Assembly (NCBI GenBank): GCA_026770615.1
Contig: MU631948.1
Location: 1 to 11,285, forward strand
Direction of reading: 5' to 3'
DNA: 11,285 bases
Source: Pavlovales sp. CCMP2436
Lineage: Eukaryota > Haptophyta > Pavlovophyceae > Pavlovales
Part shown: piece after piece, positions 1 through 7,122 of the stretch
Position numbering within the stretch: position 1 is the first letter of the stretch
Layout: each line of letters starts with the position of its first letter
Notes under the pieces: model-generated
What the model saw: the letters and a program-made list of their open reading frames with translations, nothing else
What the model was told of the DNA's origin: nothing
Database searches by the model: none
Position numbers and translations under genes: made by a program

Positions 1-44
1 CAGCAACCAGCAGATCATCTCCCTAAACGCCCTTGCCCGGGCAC

Positions 45-184
45 ACTACCGGAGATCCATCGGCACGCGCGGTGGCGCCCAAGCCAGTGCAGCCGACTAA
101 GGCACGCAGCAGGCAATGGGCGACGCAGCGCTCAGACCAGCACAACATTCAGAACAGTCACACGCCAGCTTGAATCCCTATCAA
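45..184 (-). repeat. Dispersed repeat R1, left copy (inverted relative to 10915-11053)
   Basis: The reverse complement of this stretch matches 10915-11053 along its whole length. I count about five differences in roughly 140 aligned bases. Similarity stops abruptly after the shared GGATCTCCGGTAGT. A third copy begins near 11252 and runs off the right edge. The repeat has no evident open frame and no terminal structure, so I cannot say whether it is part of a transposon (for example an LTR fragment) or another dispersed repeat. Bases 1-44 lie outside the shared part and show nothing recognisable. Confidence 0.85.
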
Positions 185-224
185 TAATATCATAAATATA
201 TTATCACTATTAGCGGCTCGGCAG

Positions 225-535
225 TTTTTTGTTTTGTTTTTTTTGTTAGACTACGACGTACTTAATAGGAAGTAAGACAGGCAGCAACAGTCAGGCAAGT
301 CTGATGTGTACGGCCGACGAATTCAGCCAGTGATCGCCCAGGTGGCGGACCTACGCGGCTTCATGCCACGACAGCGTCTCTTGTCCCTGTGGTAGACGCC
401 CTTAGCCCACTCCTCGGTGCCGTCGTCGTCTGCGCCACCGTGCTCAGCAGTTTTCAACATATTATTAATATTAGCTTGACTAACCGAAAAGTCCTCTAGG
501 CTATATCGCAAGCCAGCGGTGCCAGACTCGAAGTC
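225..535 (-). mobile_element. 5'-truncated A-tailed retroelement or retrocopy 3' end (copy 1)
   Basis: Read on the minus strand, this is an open frame from 535 to a TGA at 325-323, followed by about 78 bases of 3' sequence and an A-rich tail (225-244 as T on the plus strand). The open part has about 70 codons. It is hydrophilic, with an acidic patch and a basic end (motifs YHRDKRRCRG and MKPRR) and finishes ATWAITG-stop. It has no ATG near its left boundary and looks cut off at its 5' end. A diverged second copy at 6672-6785 shares the last codons, the stop, the 3' sequence and an A tail. Two A-tailed copies with a common 3' end and different 5' ends are what target-primed reverse transcription leaves (a LINE, SINE or retrocopied mRNA). 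I do not recognise the peptide, so which of these it is remains open. I could not find convincing target-site duplications. Confidence 0.55.
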
Positions 536-577
536 TCACTCGACCACTACCAAGTTACATATTTAAAATTAATTGAA

Positions 578-880
578 GACGACGACGGAGGGGGCGGCGC
601 GGTGAGCCTCTCCGCCTCGCTGCAGGTGGAGAGCGCCTTTGGGTCGACCGGCGGTCGACGGGCGGTCGACGCCCGTCGAGCAGGCGCTTGCAGCGACGGC
701 GCTTGGCCCTTTCCTGCTCGCGTTCGTGCACTCGCTTGCGCAGGGCGCGCAGCTCGAGCGGTGCGCCAGCGCGCTAGGCGACGAGGACAGGGCCACTCTG
801 CAGCAGACGCTCGCCCAGGCGGCCTGGTAGCGCGCACCGGCTGTTGCCTGCGCCTCGGCCACGCCGTGGACATAGACACC
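578..880 (+). pseudogene. Importin-9 3'-end fragment (frameshifted partial duplicate)
   Basis: This segment copies the last part of the importin gene at 2869-6330 plus the first stretch of its 3' flank, in the opposite orientation. It begins inside the acidic tract (codons D-D-D-G at 578 onward) and runs through the TAG at 828-830 to about 880. In the final 53 codons I count about 11 base differences from the intact gene, four of which change a residue. Between 639 and 660 a 24-base stretch of the intact gene is replaced by 13 bases that include a tandem copy of an 11-base GTCGACGGGCG-type unit. The net loss of 11 bases breaks the frame between the VSLSASLQ part and the VDGRSTPVEQ part. With no 5' portion, no start and a frameshift, it cannot make an importin. 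Homology includes non-coding 3' sequence, so a DNA duplication or a 5'-truncated retrocopy are both possible. No clear A tail is visible. Confidence 0.9.
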
Positions 881-896
881 CAACAAGGAAAAATCC

Positions 897-959
897 AACA
901 GTCCTCTTGACTCAACAGTCCCTGACTGTTTGGAAACTGTTAACCCGGGAGTCCGGGTT
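897..959. promoter_or_regulatory. Cluster of inverted AACAGTC-type motifs and palindromes upstream of the beta-rich gene
   Basis: AACAGTCC occurs at 897-904 and 914-921, followed by the inverted GACTGTT at 924-930 and AACTGTT at 935-941. Sites 914-920 and 924-930 form a perfect 7-base inverted repeat with a 3-base spacer. Immediately after, AACCCGG (942-948) and CCGGGTT (953-959) form a second perfect palindrome with a 4-base spacer. The cluster lies 158-220 bases before the ATG at 1117. The CTGTT core resembles the CNGTTR consensus of MYB-type factors. A role as a binding site is inference from position and symmetry only. Confidence 0.35.
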
Positions 960-1116
960 TCGTTGCGGCTGCTGGAAATTCACTTTCCTATGTAGGGTAA
1001 ACTGAGGGTTGGCGGGGAAAATAATTAAACTAAACGTAATCAGCGATTTTACGTAAATCAACCAGCAAAGCCGTCCGCCGTTCAACCCTACCTCTCGTCT
1101 CCTCGCACTCTCCGTC

Positions 1117-2145
1117 ATGGTCCTCTCCACCCTCATAATCGGCATCCTCGCGGCGCACGACGAGCGCTCCATCGTCGACCGCATGGGCTCGGCGCGCTCG
1201 ACCGTCCCGCTCCTCTCCAACCCGGGCCGCTCCATCTCCGTGAGTCCGTAACCCGATCTTCGCGTGCGAGCAATGTTCCCGTACGCCTCACGCGCGCCCC
1301 CCTCTCGCCCCTCGCGCCACCCTCCACAGTCGGACGCCAGCGGCAAGCTTAGTTGGTCCGCGTTCAAGGGCGCGTGGCGCCAGGAGGTTGGCGACGTGAC
1401 GACGGGAGTTAGCCTCAACCAGGCCAAGCACGCTGATTTCTTCGACTCGGCAAGCATCGCCAAGCGCGTCGTCGACACCGACTTGAAGCTTGACGCCCAG
1501 GTGACGCACGACTTCTCCGACAAGGAAACCAAGCTCGCGGCGTCACTCCTCACCAAGAACGGCGTGCGCGTCTCGACTGACCTCTCCAAGGACCTCAAGA
1601 TCGGCAAGATCGACATCTCCAAGGACTTCACCGACGTCCCGCTCTCACGCCAGCTCGGTGACCGCCTCACCATCTCCCCGTCCATCGACGTCAACGAGCG
1701 CGAGGTGACTCTCGAGGTGCAGCAGGACATCGGCTCGAAGGTGCGAGCCCGCGCCTTGCACCCCCCCCCTCCCAAACCAAGCCTGCGCGCCCAGCCTCTG
1801 CGCGCCCTGCGCGCTCAGCCTCTGCGCGCCGCCCTCGGTACTTACATCCCCTTCGCCCCCCCCACTATCGTCCTCGCCTCCGCACAGAACGTCTTCTCCC
1901 CTTCGGCCACCATCGGCTCGGACGGTGCCGTGCAGAAGTGGGGCCTCGGCTGGATGTCGAAGCTCGACAACGGCGACGCAGTGGCGGCGCAGATCGACCC
2001 CGAGTCGGCCAAGCTCGACCTTCGCTACGACAAATCCTGCGATGACGGCTCGCAGTGGCGGATCAACTGCAATGTGCCCTCGCTCACCGCGGATAACGCC
2101 CTCTCCAACGCGGCGTGGAGCATCACCCGCGCGTGGAACAAGTAG
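1117..2145 (+). CDS. Unrecognised beta-rich protein, possibly secreted or organelle-targeted (three exons)
   Basis: Proposed exons are 1117-1239, 1330-1740 and 1888-2145, giving about 263 residues ending SITRAWNK. Intron 1 (1240-1329) has GTGAGT and a CCTCCACAG acceptor, and contains an in-frame TAA, so splicing is required. Intron 2 (1741-1887) has GTGCGA and CGCACAG, and removing it takes out a proline/arginine-rich low-complexity stretch. The N-terminus is hydrophobic (VLSTLIIGILAA, residues 2-13), like a weak signal peptide. The body is a series of alternating polar/hydrophobic stretches about ten residues long with charged turns (for example LKLDAQVTHDF, TKLAASLLTKNGVRVSTDL, LTISPSIDV, REVTLEVQQDI, AKLDLRYDK). 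This pattern suggests an antiparallel beta-sheet or beta-barrel. I do not recognise a family and assign no function. The in-frame sequence before the ATG is also hydrophobic and stop-free back to 1054, so the true start may lie upstream. Existence of the gene is fairly sure; the N-terminus and intron 2 are less so. Confidence 0.75.
1240..1329 (+). other. Intron 1 of the beta-rich gene
   Basis: This 90-base intron starts GTGAGT and ends CCTCCACAG after a C-rich stretch. It contains an in-frame stop (TAA at 1249-1251), so without removal the product would end after about 44 residues. It lies between codons (phase 0). Confidence 0.75.
1741..1887 (+). other. Probable intron 2 of the beta-rich gene, stop-free and a multiple of three
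   Basis: This 147-base stretch starts GTGCGA and ends CGCACAG. It is open in the gene's frame, so retention would add 49 residues rich in proline, arginine and alanine. Its low-complexity content breaks the beta pattern on either side, which is why I call it an intron rather than coding. It carries a 24-base tandem repeat (1783-1806 and 1807-1830, one difference). Splicing could be optional. Confidence 0.55.
1783..1830 (+). repeat. 24-bp tandem duplication inside intron 2
   Basis: Two adjacent 24-base units, each starting CTGCGCGC and containing CAGCCTCTGCGCGCC, differ at one base (C or T in the ninth position). It is a local tandem duplication in a C-rich stretch. Confidence 0.9.
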
Positions 2146-2868
2146 GTCGGCCCGTCGGAGTCCAGATGAGCTGTCGGCACGAGAGCTCGCTGCGTTGTTC
2201 AGCACCAACGGCGAGAGACGCTGCCGACTCCTGAGTCGAACGTGATCTCTTCCTCGCCGTGACAGCTCGTTTGTCATGCACATGCTCACATCCTGGCCGG
2301 CAAACCATCTATCGCGCCCTCCTGGCGCCCAAAAAACGTGCACACCAGTCTCAGACACCAGTCTCGGTCAGTCAGTGATGCCAACTATCCGCCAAGTTTG
2401 ATGCATAAACTTCCTAATTTATGAGTCCTATGCATTTATGTAGTGCGTTCAATCATTTAGTTCGTTTGTGCTAGCTGTAATTTTATCATTGCATTTAATA
2501 ATTATAAATGCTCGATACATTATAAAATTAAAAGTTATATAAATACAAGAGATCAATCATAATTTTTTAAAGTCAGATCGCCAGCCATGGAGTCATGCCC
2601 CAAAATTATTCGTCATAAACTAGTTAGTGAACTAGTAAGTGTAAAGTGAAAGTCTTCATGGCAGTTACGTATTGAAGAGGAAGTGAAAACTGGTTAGTAG
2701 TACTAGTAGCAGCCGCTACGAAAATCCCGGACTCCGGGGTAAGCGCACTAATCAGTCGGGGAGCTTTTGAGTACAGTCGAGAAATTATGTGAAAATCTGA
2801 CTGTGAGTCTTAGTGTGTGTGTCTGTGTCCACGGCGCGAGCCACGGCGGCGGCAACAGCCGGCGCGCG
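2146..2868. other. AT-rich spacer between converging 3' ends
   Basis: The beta-rich gene ends at 2145 (plus strand) and the importin gene ends at 2869 (minus strand), so this spacer should hold both 3' UTRs and polyadenylation sites. The part around 2380-2640 is strongly AT-rich. It has short palindromic motifs: ACTAGT flanking TAGTGA near 2620-2637, and ATGCATAAA/ATGCATTTA near 2401-2438. The 2822-2868 edge corresponds to the 3' flank duplicated at 831-880. I see no gene, RNA gene or recognisable transposon in it. Confidence 0.6.
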
Positions 2869-5800
2869 CTACCAGGCCGCCCGGGCGAGCGTCTGCTGCA
2901 GGGTGGCCCTATCCTCGTTCCCCAGCGCGCTGGCGCACCGCTCGAGCAGCGCGCCCTGCGCAAGCGAGTGCACGAACGCGAGCAGAAACGGGCCAAGCGC
3001 CATTGCTGCAAGCGCCTGCTCGACGGGCGTCGACCGCCCGTCGACCACCTCGTCGTCTGCAGCATATGCGAAGGCGCTCTCCGCCTGCAGCGAGGCGGAG
3101 AGGCTCACCGCGCCCCCGTCGTCGTCGTCCTCCTCCTCCTCCTCCCCCTCCCCCTCATCGCTGCACTCGTCGTCGTCCTCCCCACGGTGGCGCTCGTCGT
3201 CGGCGTCGTCGCCCTCAGCCCCAGCAGCCAACCACCCTGTGCCCCCCCCGCGCACGCCGCGAGCCGCCGCCGCGCGCGCGTCGGCGAGGTCCGCGGCGTG
3301 GAGCAAGGCCTCCTCGCGCAACAGTTCGAGGATGACTTCCAACAGCCGCGCGCTCAGCGGCAGCCGCCGCTGCAGCGCGCCCGCCTTCGCGTCGGCGGCG
3401 AGCCGCTCGCGCGCGCGCGCGCGCGTGCAGATGCCCTCGCCGCTCGGCGCACGCGGCGGGGCGACGACTGTGATCGCGTCGAGCTGCACGCCGCCCGATG
3501 CGAGCGCCCCGACGAGCAGCAGCGCGGAGAGCTTGCGCGCCGCGCTGCCCGCGAAGAGGGGCGCGAAGGCGGTCCAAGCCTGCAGCACGGCCGGCAGCGC
3601 GCCCGCTGTGGTGCAGCCGCCCCCGGCCGTCGGCAGCGCGGGCAGCGCGAGCAGCAGCGCGCACAGCGCCTCGCCCGCCTGCGTGGCGAGCTGGCCCGGG
3701 TCCACCTGCGCCGCCTCCGCCGGTGGGTGCCCGCCGCCCGCCGCCGCGCGCAGCCGCACGAGCGCGAGCGCGATGCCGAGCCGCGCGAGCGCCACGCAGA
3801 GCGCCTGAGCGAGCGCCGTGTCCGTCGCCGCGGCGAGCCGCGCGGCGCAGGTGCCCGCGAGCGCGCGCAGCAGGGCGTGCGACGCGGCTGCGCGCTCGGC
3901 GGATGGGTCGGCCAGCCCCGCAGCTGCCGCGCCGAGCAACTCGGCAATCAACGGCAGCGCGGCGAGAGCCGCCTTGTCGGGCACGCGAGGCGCAAGCGCG
4001 CCCACGGCTGCATCGGCAAGCGCGGGCTCTGTTCGAGCGTCGAGCAGCCCGCGCGCACTGGCGGCGACAAGCACCTCGGTGCTCGCGCGTATGGCCTCGA
4101 GCCGCAGCGCCGCGGCGAACGGCGCACGCCTACCGCCGGCCGTGGCGGCCACGGCCGCCTCGGTGGCGGCGGTCAGCGCAAGTACGAGCTCGTGCAGCGC
4201 CCTTGGCGCGAACGCGAGGGCGTGCGCCGCGAGCAGCCCCCACACGGGCGCGGGCGACTCGGGCGCCGTGCGCAGCAAAAGGGCGTGAAACCGCGCCACC
4301 ATCGTGACCGCCTCAGCTTCGTCCATGCCGTCGCTGCCACCGCCGCCCGCCGCACCGTCGGCTGCGCGCTCGGCGGCCGCGCGCGCGGCGGCGTCGCCGC
4401 GCTCGAGCACGCTTCCCAACGCGGGCAGCAGCGAGACTGCCACGGCGGCATGCGCGTCGGGCCCGGCAAGGAGCAGCATCTCGAGCGCGTCGAGCGTCGC
4501 TGCCCAAAGCGTCGGCTCCCAGCTGCGCCCGAGCGCGGCGCACAGCGCGGCGGCGAGCGGCTGTGCGACGGCCGCGGCCGCGGGCGACGCCGGCTTCGCG
4601 CCCAGCACGCCGCCCGCCGCCTCGACCATCACACAGAGCGCGTCGCCGTCGAGCGCGCCGGAGCCGACGTGCTCACCGAGAGCGAGCAGCAACCGCTCCT
4701 TTTCGGCCGGCGGGAGCTCCACCCCGTCCGCGCGCGGCTGGCAAAGCTCGGCCGCCGCGCGCGCCGCGCTCACATGCGCGGCCGTCGGTTTGGTCGCGCC
4801 GTCGGCGAGCGCGTCGGCGCACAGGCGCGCCCAGCCCGCGTGCTGCTCAGCACCCATCCGCTCGGCCAGCGCGCCCGCCAGCGCAAAGGCGCGTGCGCGC
4901 GCAAAGACGGGCTCACCCGCTGCCGCCGCCGCGGGCAGCGCACCGCCGAGGAATGCGCCGAGGTCGAAGCCGCTCGCCGCCGCCACGTCGGACCGCGTGA
5001 GCACGTGCGCCCTCGGCGCGGAAAGCTGCAGGGCGAAGAGGCCGGCCTCAGCCTGCGGCCACCACCGCCACGCGTCGCCGCCCGCCGCTGCGCGCGCCGC
5101 GCCGCTCGCGTCGAGCTGCGCGCGCGCGACAGACAGGAGCGCCAGCAGCGCCTGCTCGCCGCCGCGCTCGAGCTGGTTCTGCAGCAGCTCGGCCGCGGCG
5201 ACACGCACTGAGTAGCCGAGGCTCTCAAGCTGGTCCACCTCGGCGAAGGCGCTCAGGTCGCTGGTCCACTCCTCCGCCATCTCCTCCGAGATGGCGAGCA
5301 GCCCCACCAGCTCAGTGAACAGCATCCCGAGGTTTTCGCGCACCAGCGGGCGGAAGGGCTTGGCCTCCATGAGCGTCGCGAGCAGCTCGAGCGACGAGAG
5401 CGTCAGCGCCTCCACGCCGAGCTCGTCGCCGTCCGAATCGGCACCGGTGGCAGCCGAGCCCTCCGCGCGCAGTGTCGCGCCCGCCCGCACGAGCACGCTC
5501 CACGCGCCGCCGAGCAGCGCGCGCGGTGCATCTTCCTCGCGCAGCAGCTGCCAGCGCGGGTAGGTCTGGACAAGGGACTCGAGCAGCCTCGCCAGCCCGA
5601 TCGCCAGCCCAAGCTCACCGCCTCCGCCGGCTTGCGCGAGGTAGAGCGTGGCCCAGCGCGCGAACGCAGCGTGTGCGTAGACGGGGCCTGCCGCATTGCT
5701 GTCCACCACCATCGACATGTGCTGGACGATTGCCATACACACACCCAGCGCGCGCCTCCCCACGGCGCGGCCGGCGGGCAACGCGTCGGCCGATGGCTGC

Positions 5801-6330
5801 ACCTCCGCAAAGCACGTGAGCTTGGCGACGAGGCCCCCTTGCTCGAAGGCGACCACGAGCTCGTCCTCGTCCAGCTCGCACACCACCAGCTCGAGGCATC
5901 GCAGTGCACCGTGGCAGAGCGCCGCGTCGCCCGAGCGCAGTGCTGCGCATAGCCCGGTGAGCAGCCCCGGCCACGGGTCGGTCGTCGCCGCGATTGCGCT
6001 GATCGCCACGGCGGCGGCGACGCGCACCCGCGGGACCGCGTGCCCGAGGAGCGCTGGCAGCCGCTCGCGGACCAGCGGCTGCATCTCGCCCGCGGCCTCC
6101 CAGCCGTGGCGCACCGTCTGCCGCAAGAGTACGAGCGCGAGCTGCGCGCACTCGGGAGCGGACTGTGGGTGCGACGCGATGAGTGTGAGCGCGCCCATAT
6201 AGGCGCCGGGCGAGACCGCGCACGCGGCTAGCTCGCGCTCGGCAGCTACACGAGTGCGTCCGTCGGGTGAGAGCGCGCCGATCAGCAGGCTGTAGAGTTG
6301 CGCGAGCGAGGCCGCGTCGAGCACCGCCAT
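2869..6330 (-). CDS. Importin-9 / Kap114-type nuclear import receptor (karyopherin beta)
   Basis: A single uninterrupted 1153-residue frame, somewhat longer than animal importin-9 (about 1040). Importin-9 carries histones H2A-H2B, ribosomal proteins and other basic cargo into the nucleus and releases them upon binding RanGTP; this role is family knowledge. The protein is leucine/alanine-rich helical repeat (HEAT-like) throughout. Family-specific landmarks are an importin-beta N-terminal region (residues about 10-80, LALVLLRQTVRHGW near 64-77), DSDGDELG at 299-306, EEMAEEWTSDLSAF followed by GYSVRVAAAELL at 349-383, GEGICTRARARERL near 964-977, an acidic tract at about 1040-1072, and a final helical segment LGPFLLAFVHSLAQG near 1112-1126. 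The order and spacing match importin-9. I chose the ATG at 6330. The frame is open further upstream but has no ATG before a stop, and an acceptor-like CAG at 6409-6407 leaves an upstream exon possible. A broken copy of its 3' end lies at 578-880. The unusually high GC and alanine content is shared with the neighbouring genes. Confidence 0.93.
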   Translation of the reverse strand: MAVLDAASLAQLYSLLIGALSPDGRTRVAAERELAACAVSPGAYMGALTLIASHPQSAPECAQLALVLLRQTVRHGWEAAGEMQPLVRERLPALLGHAVPRVRVAAAVAISAIAATTDPWPGLLTGLCAALRSGDAALCHGALRCLELVVCELDEDELVVAFEQGGLVAKLTCFAEVQPSADALPAGRAVGRRALGVCMAIVQHMSMVVDSNAAGPVYAHAAFARWATLYLAQAGGGGELGLAIGLARLLESLVQTYPRWQLLREEDAPRALLGGAWSVLVRAGATLRAEGSAATGADSDGDELGVEALTLSSLELLATLMEAKPFRPLVRENLGMLFTELVGLLAISEEMAEEWTSDLSAFAEVDQLESLGYSVRVAAAELLQNQLERGGEQALLALLSVARAQLDASGAARAAAGGDAWRWWPQAEAGLFALQLSAPRAHVLTRSDVAAASGFDLGAFLGGALPAAAAAGEPVFARARAFALAGALAERMGAEQHAGWARLCADALADGATKPTAAHVSAARAAAELCQPRADGVELPPAEKERLLLALGEHVGSGALDGDALCVMVEAAGGVLGAKPASPAAAAVAQPLAAALCAALGRSWEPTLWAATLDALEMLLLAGPDAHAAVAVSLLPALGSVLERGDAAARAAAERAADGAAGGGGSDGMDEAEAVTMVARFHALLLRTAPESPAPVWGLLAAHALAFAPRALHELVLALTAATEAAVAATAGGRRAPFAAALRLEAIRASTEVLVAASARGLLDARTEPALADAAVGALAPRVPDKAALAALPLIAELLGAAAAGLADPSAERAAASHALLRALAGTCAARLAAATDTALAQALCVALARLGIALALVRLRAAAGGGHPPAEAAQVDPGQLATQAGEALCALLLALPALPTAGGGCTTAGALPAVLQAWTAFAPLFAGSAARKLSALLLVGALASGGVQLDAITVVAPPRAPSGEGICTRARARERLAADAKAGALQRRLPLSARLLEVILELLREEALLHAADLADARAAAARGVRGGGTGWLAAGAEGDDADDERHRGEDDDECSDEGEGEEEEEDDDDGGAVSLSASLQAESAFAYAADDEVVDGRSTPVEQALAAMALGPFLLAFVHSLAQGALLERCASALGNEDRATLQQTLARAAW

Positions 6331-6357
6331 CACCGACAACACGAGGCTCAGCACTGA

Positions 6358-6508
6358 GCCGTCCGGGCCCTGCTTGAGCTTGCGCGGGCCGTACCCACGC
6401 TGGCCACTGTTTTAAATCGGAAATGGTTCGCGGTGTTGAGCTTGGCCTCGATCGGGCCGATGCTGGCGTTCGGGCCGTTTGTCGGGGCCTATTATTTATT
6501 TAAGACAA
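6358..6508 (+). pseudogene. Possible membrane-protein remnant upstream of the importin start
   Basis: On the plus strand, a frame open from 6358 to a stop near 6684 reads a basic amphipathic stretch (RALLELARAVPTLATVLNRK) and then a hydrophobic segment (WFAVLSLASIGPMLAFGPFV, then GAYYLF). The second part looks like a transmembrane helix pair. From 6509 on, the frame enters a dispersed repeat (copy at 8328-8385), so anything coding stops or was interrupted there. The stretch overlaps the likely 5' leader of the importin gene on the other strand. No family is recognised and it may be chance in GC-rich sequence. Confidence 0.2.
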
Positions 6509-6575
6509 TTGCTGCACCACTGGGAGTTGGGCAGCATGGGAGACCATTTTCGGGGCCGGACGTTTTTATAGATAT
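6509..6575 (+). repeat. Short repeat family, copy 1
   Basis: It shares TTGCTGCACCACTGGGAG, then GGGAGACC, then CGGGGCCGGACGTTTTTATA and GATAT with 8328-8385 in the same orientation. Its right part (GGGGCCGGACGTTTTTATAG) is also clearly related to the ends of the repeats at 7052-7122 (inverted) and 8218-8293, so four copies of one diverged family surround this intergenic region. Nature unknown. Confidence 0.75.
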
Positions 6576-6671
6576 TCACAGTACGCGTCTGGGAGGCAAA
6601 ATTGCAGACTGCCAAATCGCAGAAGTGTGGCGACGCCAAGTAGAATACGCCTTCGAGGGAGGCTGGAAGGG

Positions 6672-6785
6672 AACTTTTTTTTGACTACGACTTACTTCAC
6701 AGACGACAGGTAGCAACATTTGGCGATCAGCGAATGCAACGTGTGGACAAACTCAGCCCGTGAGCGTCCAGGTGGCGGGCTTTTT
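6672..6785 (-). mobile_element. 5'-truncated A-tailed retroelement or retrocopy 3' end (copy 2)
   Basis: Read on the minus strand, this contains codons equivalent to ATWTLTG-stop (ATWAITG-stop in the copy at 225-535), a related 3' sequence with the blocks TGTTGCTACCTGTC and GTCGTAGTC, and then an A tail (T run around 6676-6683 on the plus strand). It is cut off right after the last few codons, next to another A-rich run (T run 6780-6789 on the plus strand). The common stop codon and tail, with a different 5' end from copy 1, support insertion through an RNA intermediate. Confidence 0.55.
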
Positions 6786-7026
6786 TTTTCGAGATAATTA
6801 CATTTTCAGAAAACCAAATCAACTTGGCGTCGATCATGCGGCCGGTCATGCGATCACGCGGGCGCAGTCGGGAGGTGCGGGACGGGCGTGACCCGCGTGC
6901 GTGGGGACGGGGCAGGTAGCAGGGCCAGAACAGGGGCCAGTTGCGGGCGCGCGGGCTCGTGGGCGCAGGCGCGTTCCAAAAAAAAAATGGACCCAGAATC
7001 GAAACATAGCAAGAGAAAGGATTTCT

Positions 7027-7069
7027 GGTCGGGACGTCTGTGTGTAAAAATCTAGAAATACGTCCGACC
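7027..7069. repeat. Local inverted repeat at the edge of a repeat copy
   Basis: GGTCGGGACGT at 7027-7037 pairs with ACGTCCGACC at 7060-7069, with one bulged G and a 22-base spacer. It straddles the outer end of the repeat copy at 7052-7122. It may be a remnant of a foldback or two adjoining repeat ends. Confidence 0.5.
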
Positions 7070-7122
7070 CCTGACAGGTCTTCTCCGGACCCAAGCGTTG
7101 AGAAACACTCGGATCAAGGGAC
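7052..7122 (-). repeat. Short repeat family, copy 2 (inverted)
   Basis: The reverse complement matches 8218-8293. Shared blocks are CTAGAAATACGTCC, ACAGGTCT, CCGGACCCAAGC, ACACTCGGATCAAGGGAC, with small indels. The outer end, read from the minus strand (GGGGTCGGACGTATTTCTAG), resembles the ends of the copies at 6509-6575 and 8328-8385. Confidence 0.8.

Noticed and set aside
578..910. Functional last exon of a second importin gene
   Set aside because: The frameshift between the two conserved parts and AT-rich sequence without a convincing splice acceptor before 578 make a working exon unlikely.
2767..5211. 814-codon open frame on the plus strand opposite the importin gene
   Set aside because: It is Arg/Ala/Gly-rich low-complexity sequence that mirrors the GC-rich codons of the importin gene. 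The minus strand has clear family motifs across the same bases.
7027..7069. Transcription terminator hairpin
   Set aside because: This is a eukaryotic region, and the stem is bulged, with a 22-base loop and no nearby gene end. It is better explained as repeat ends.
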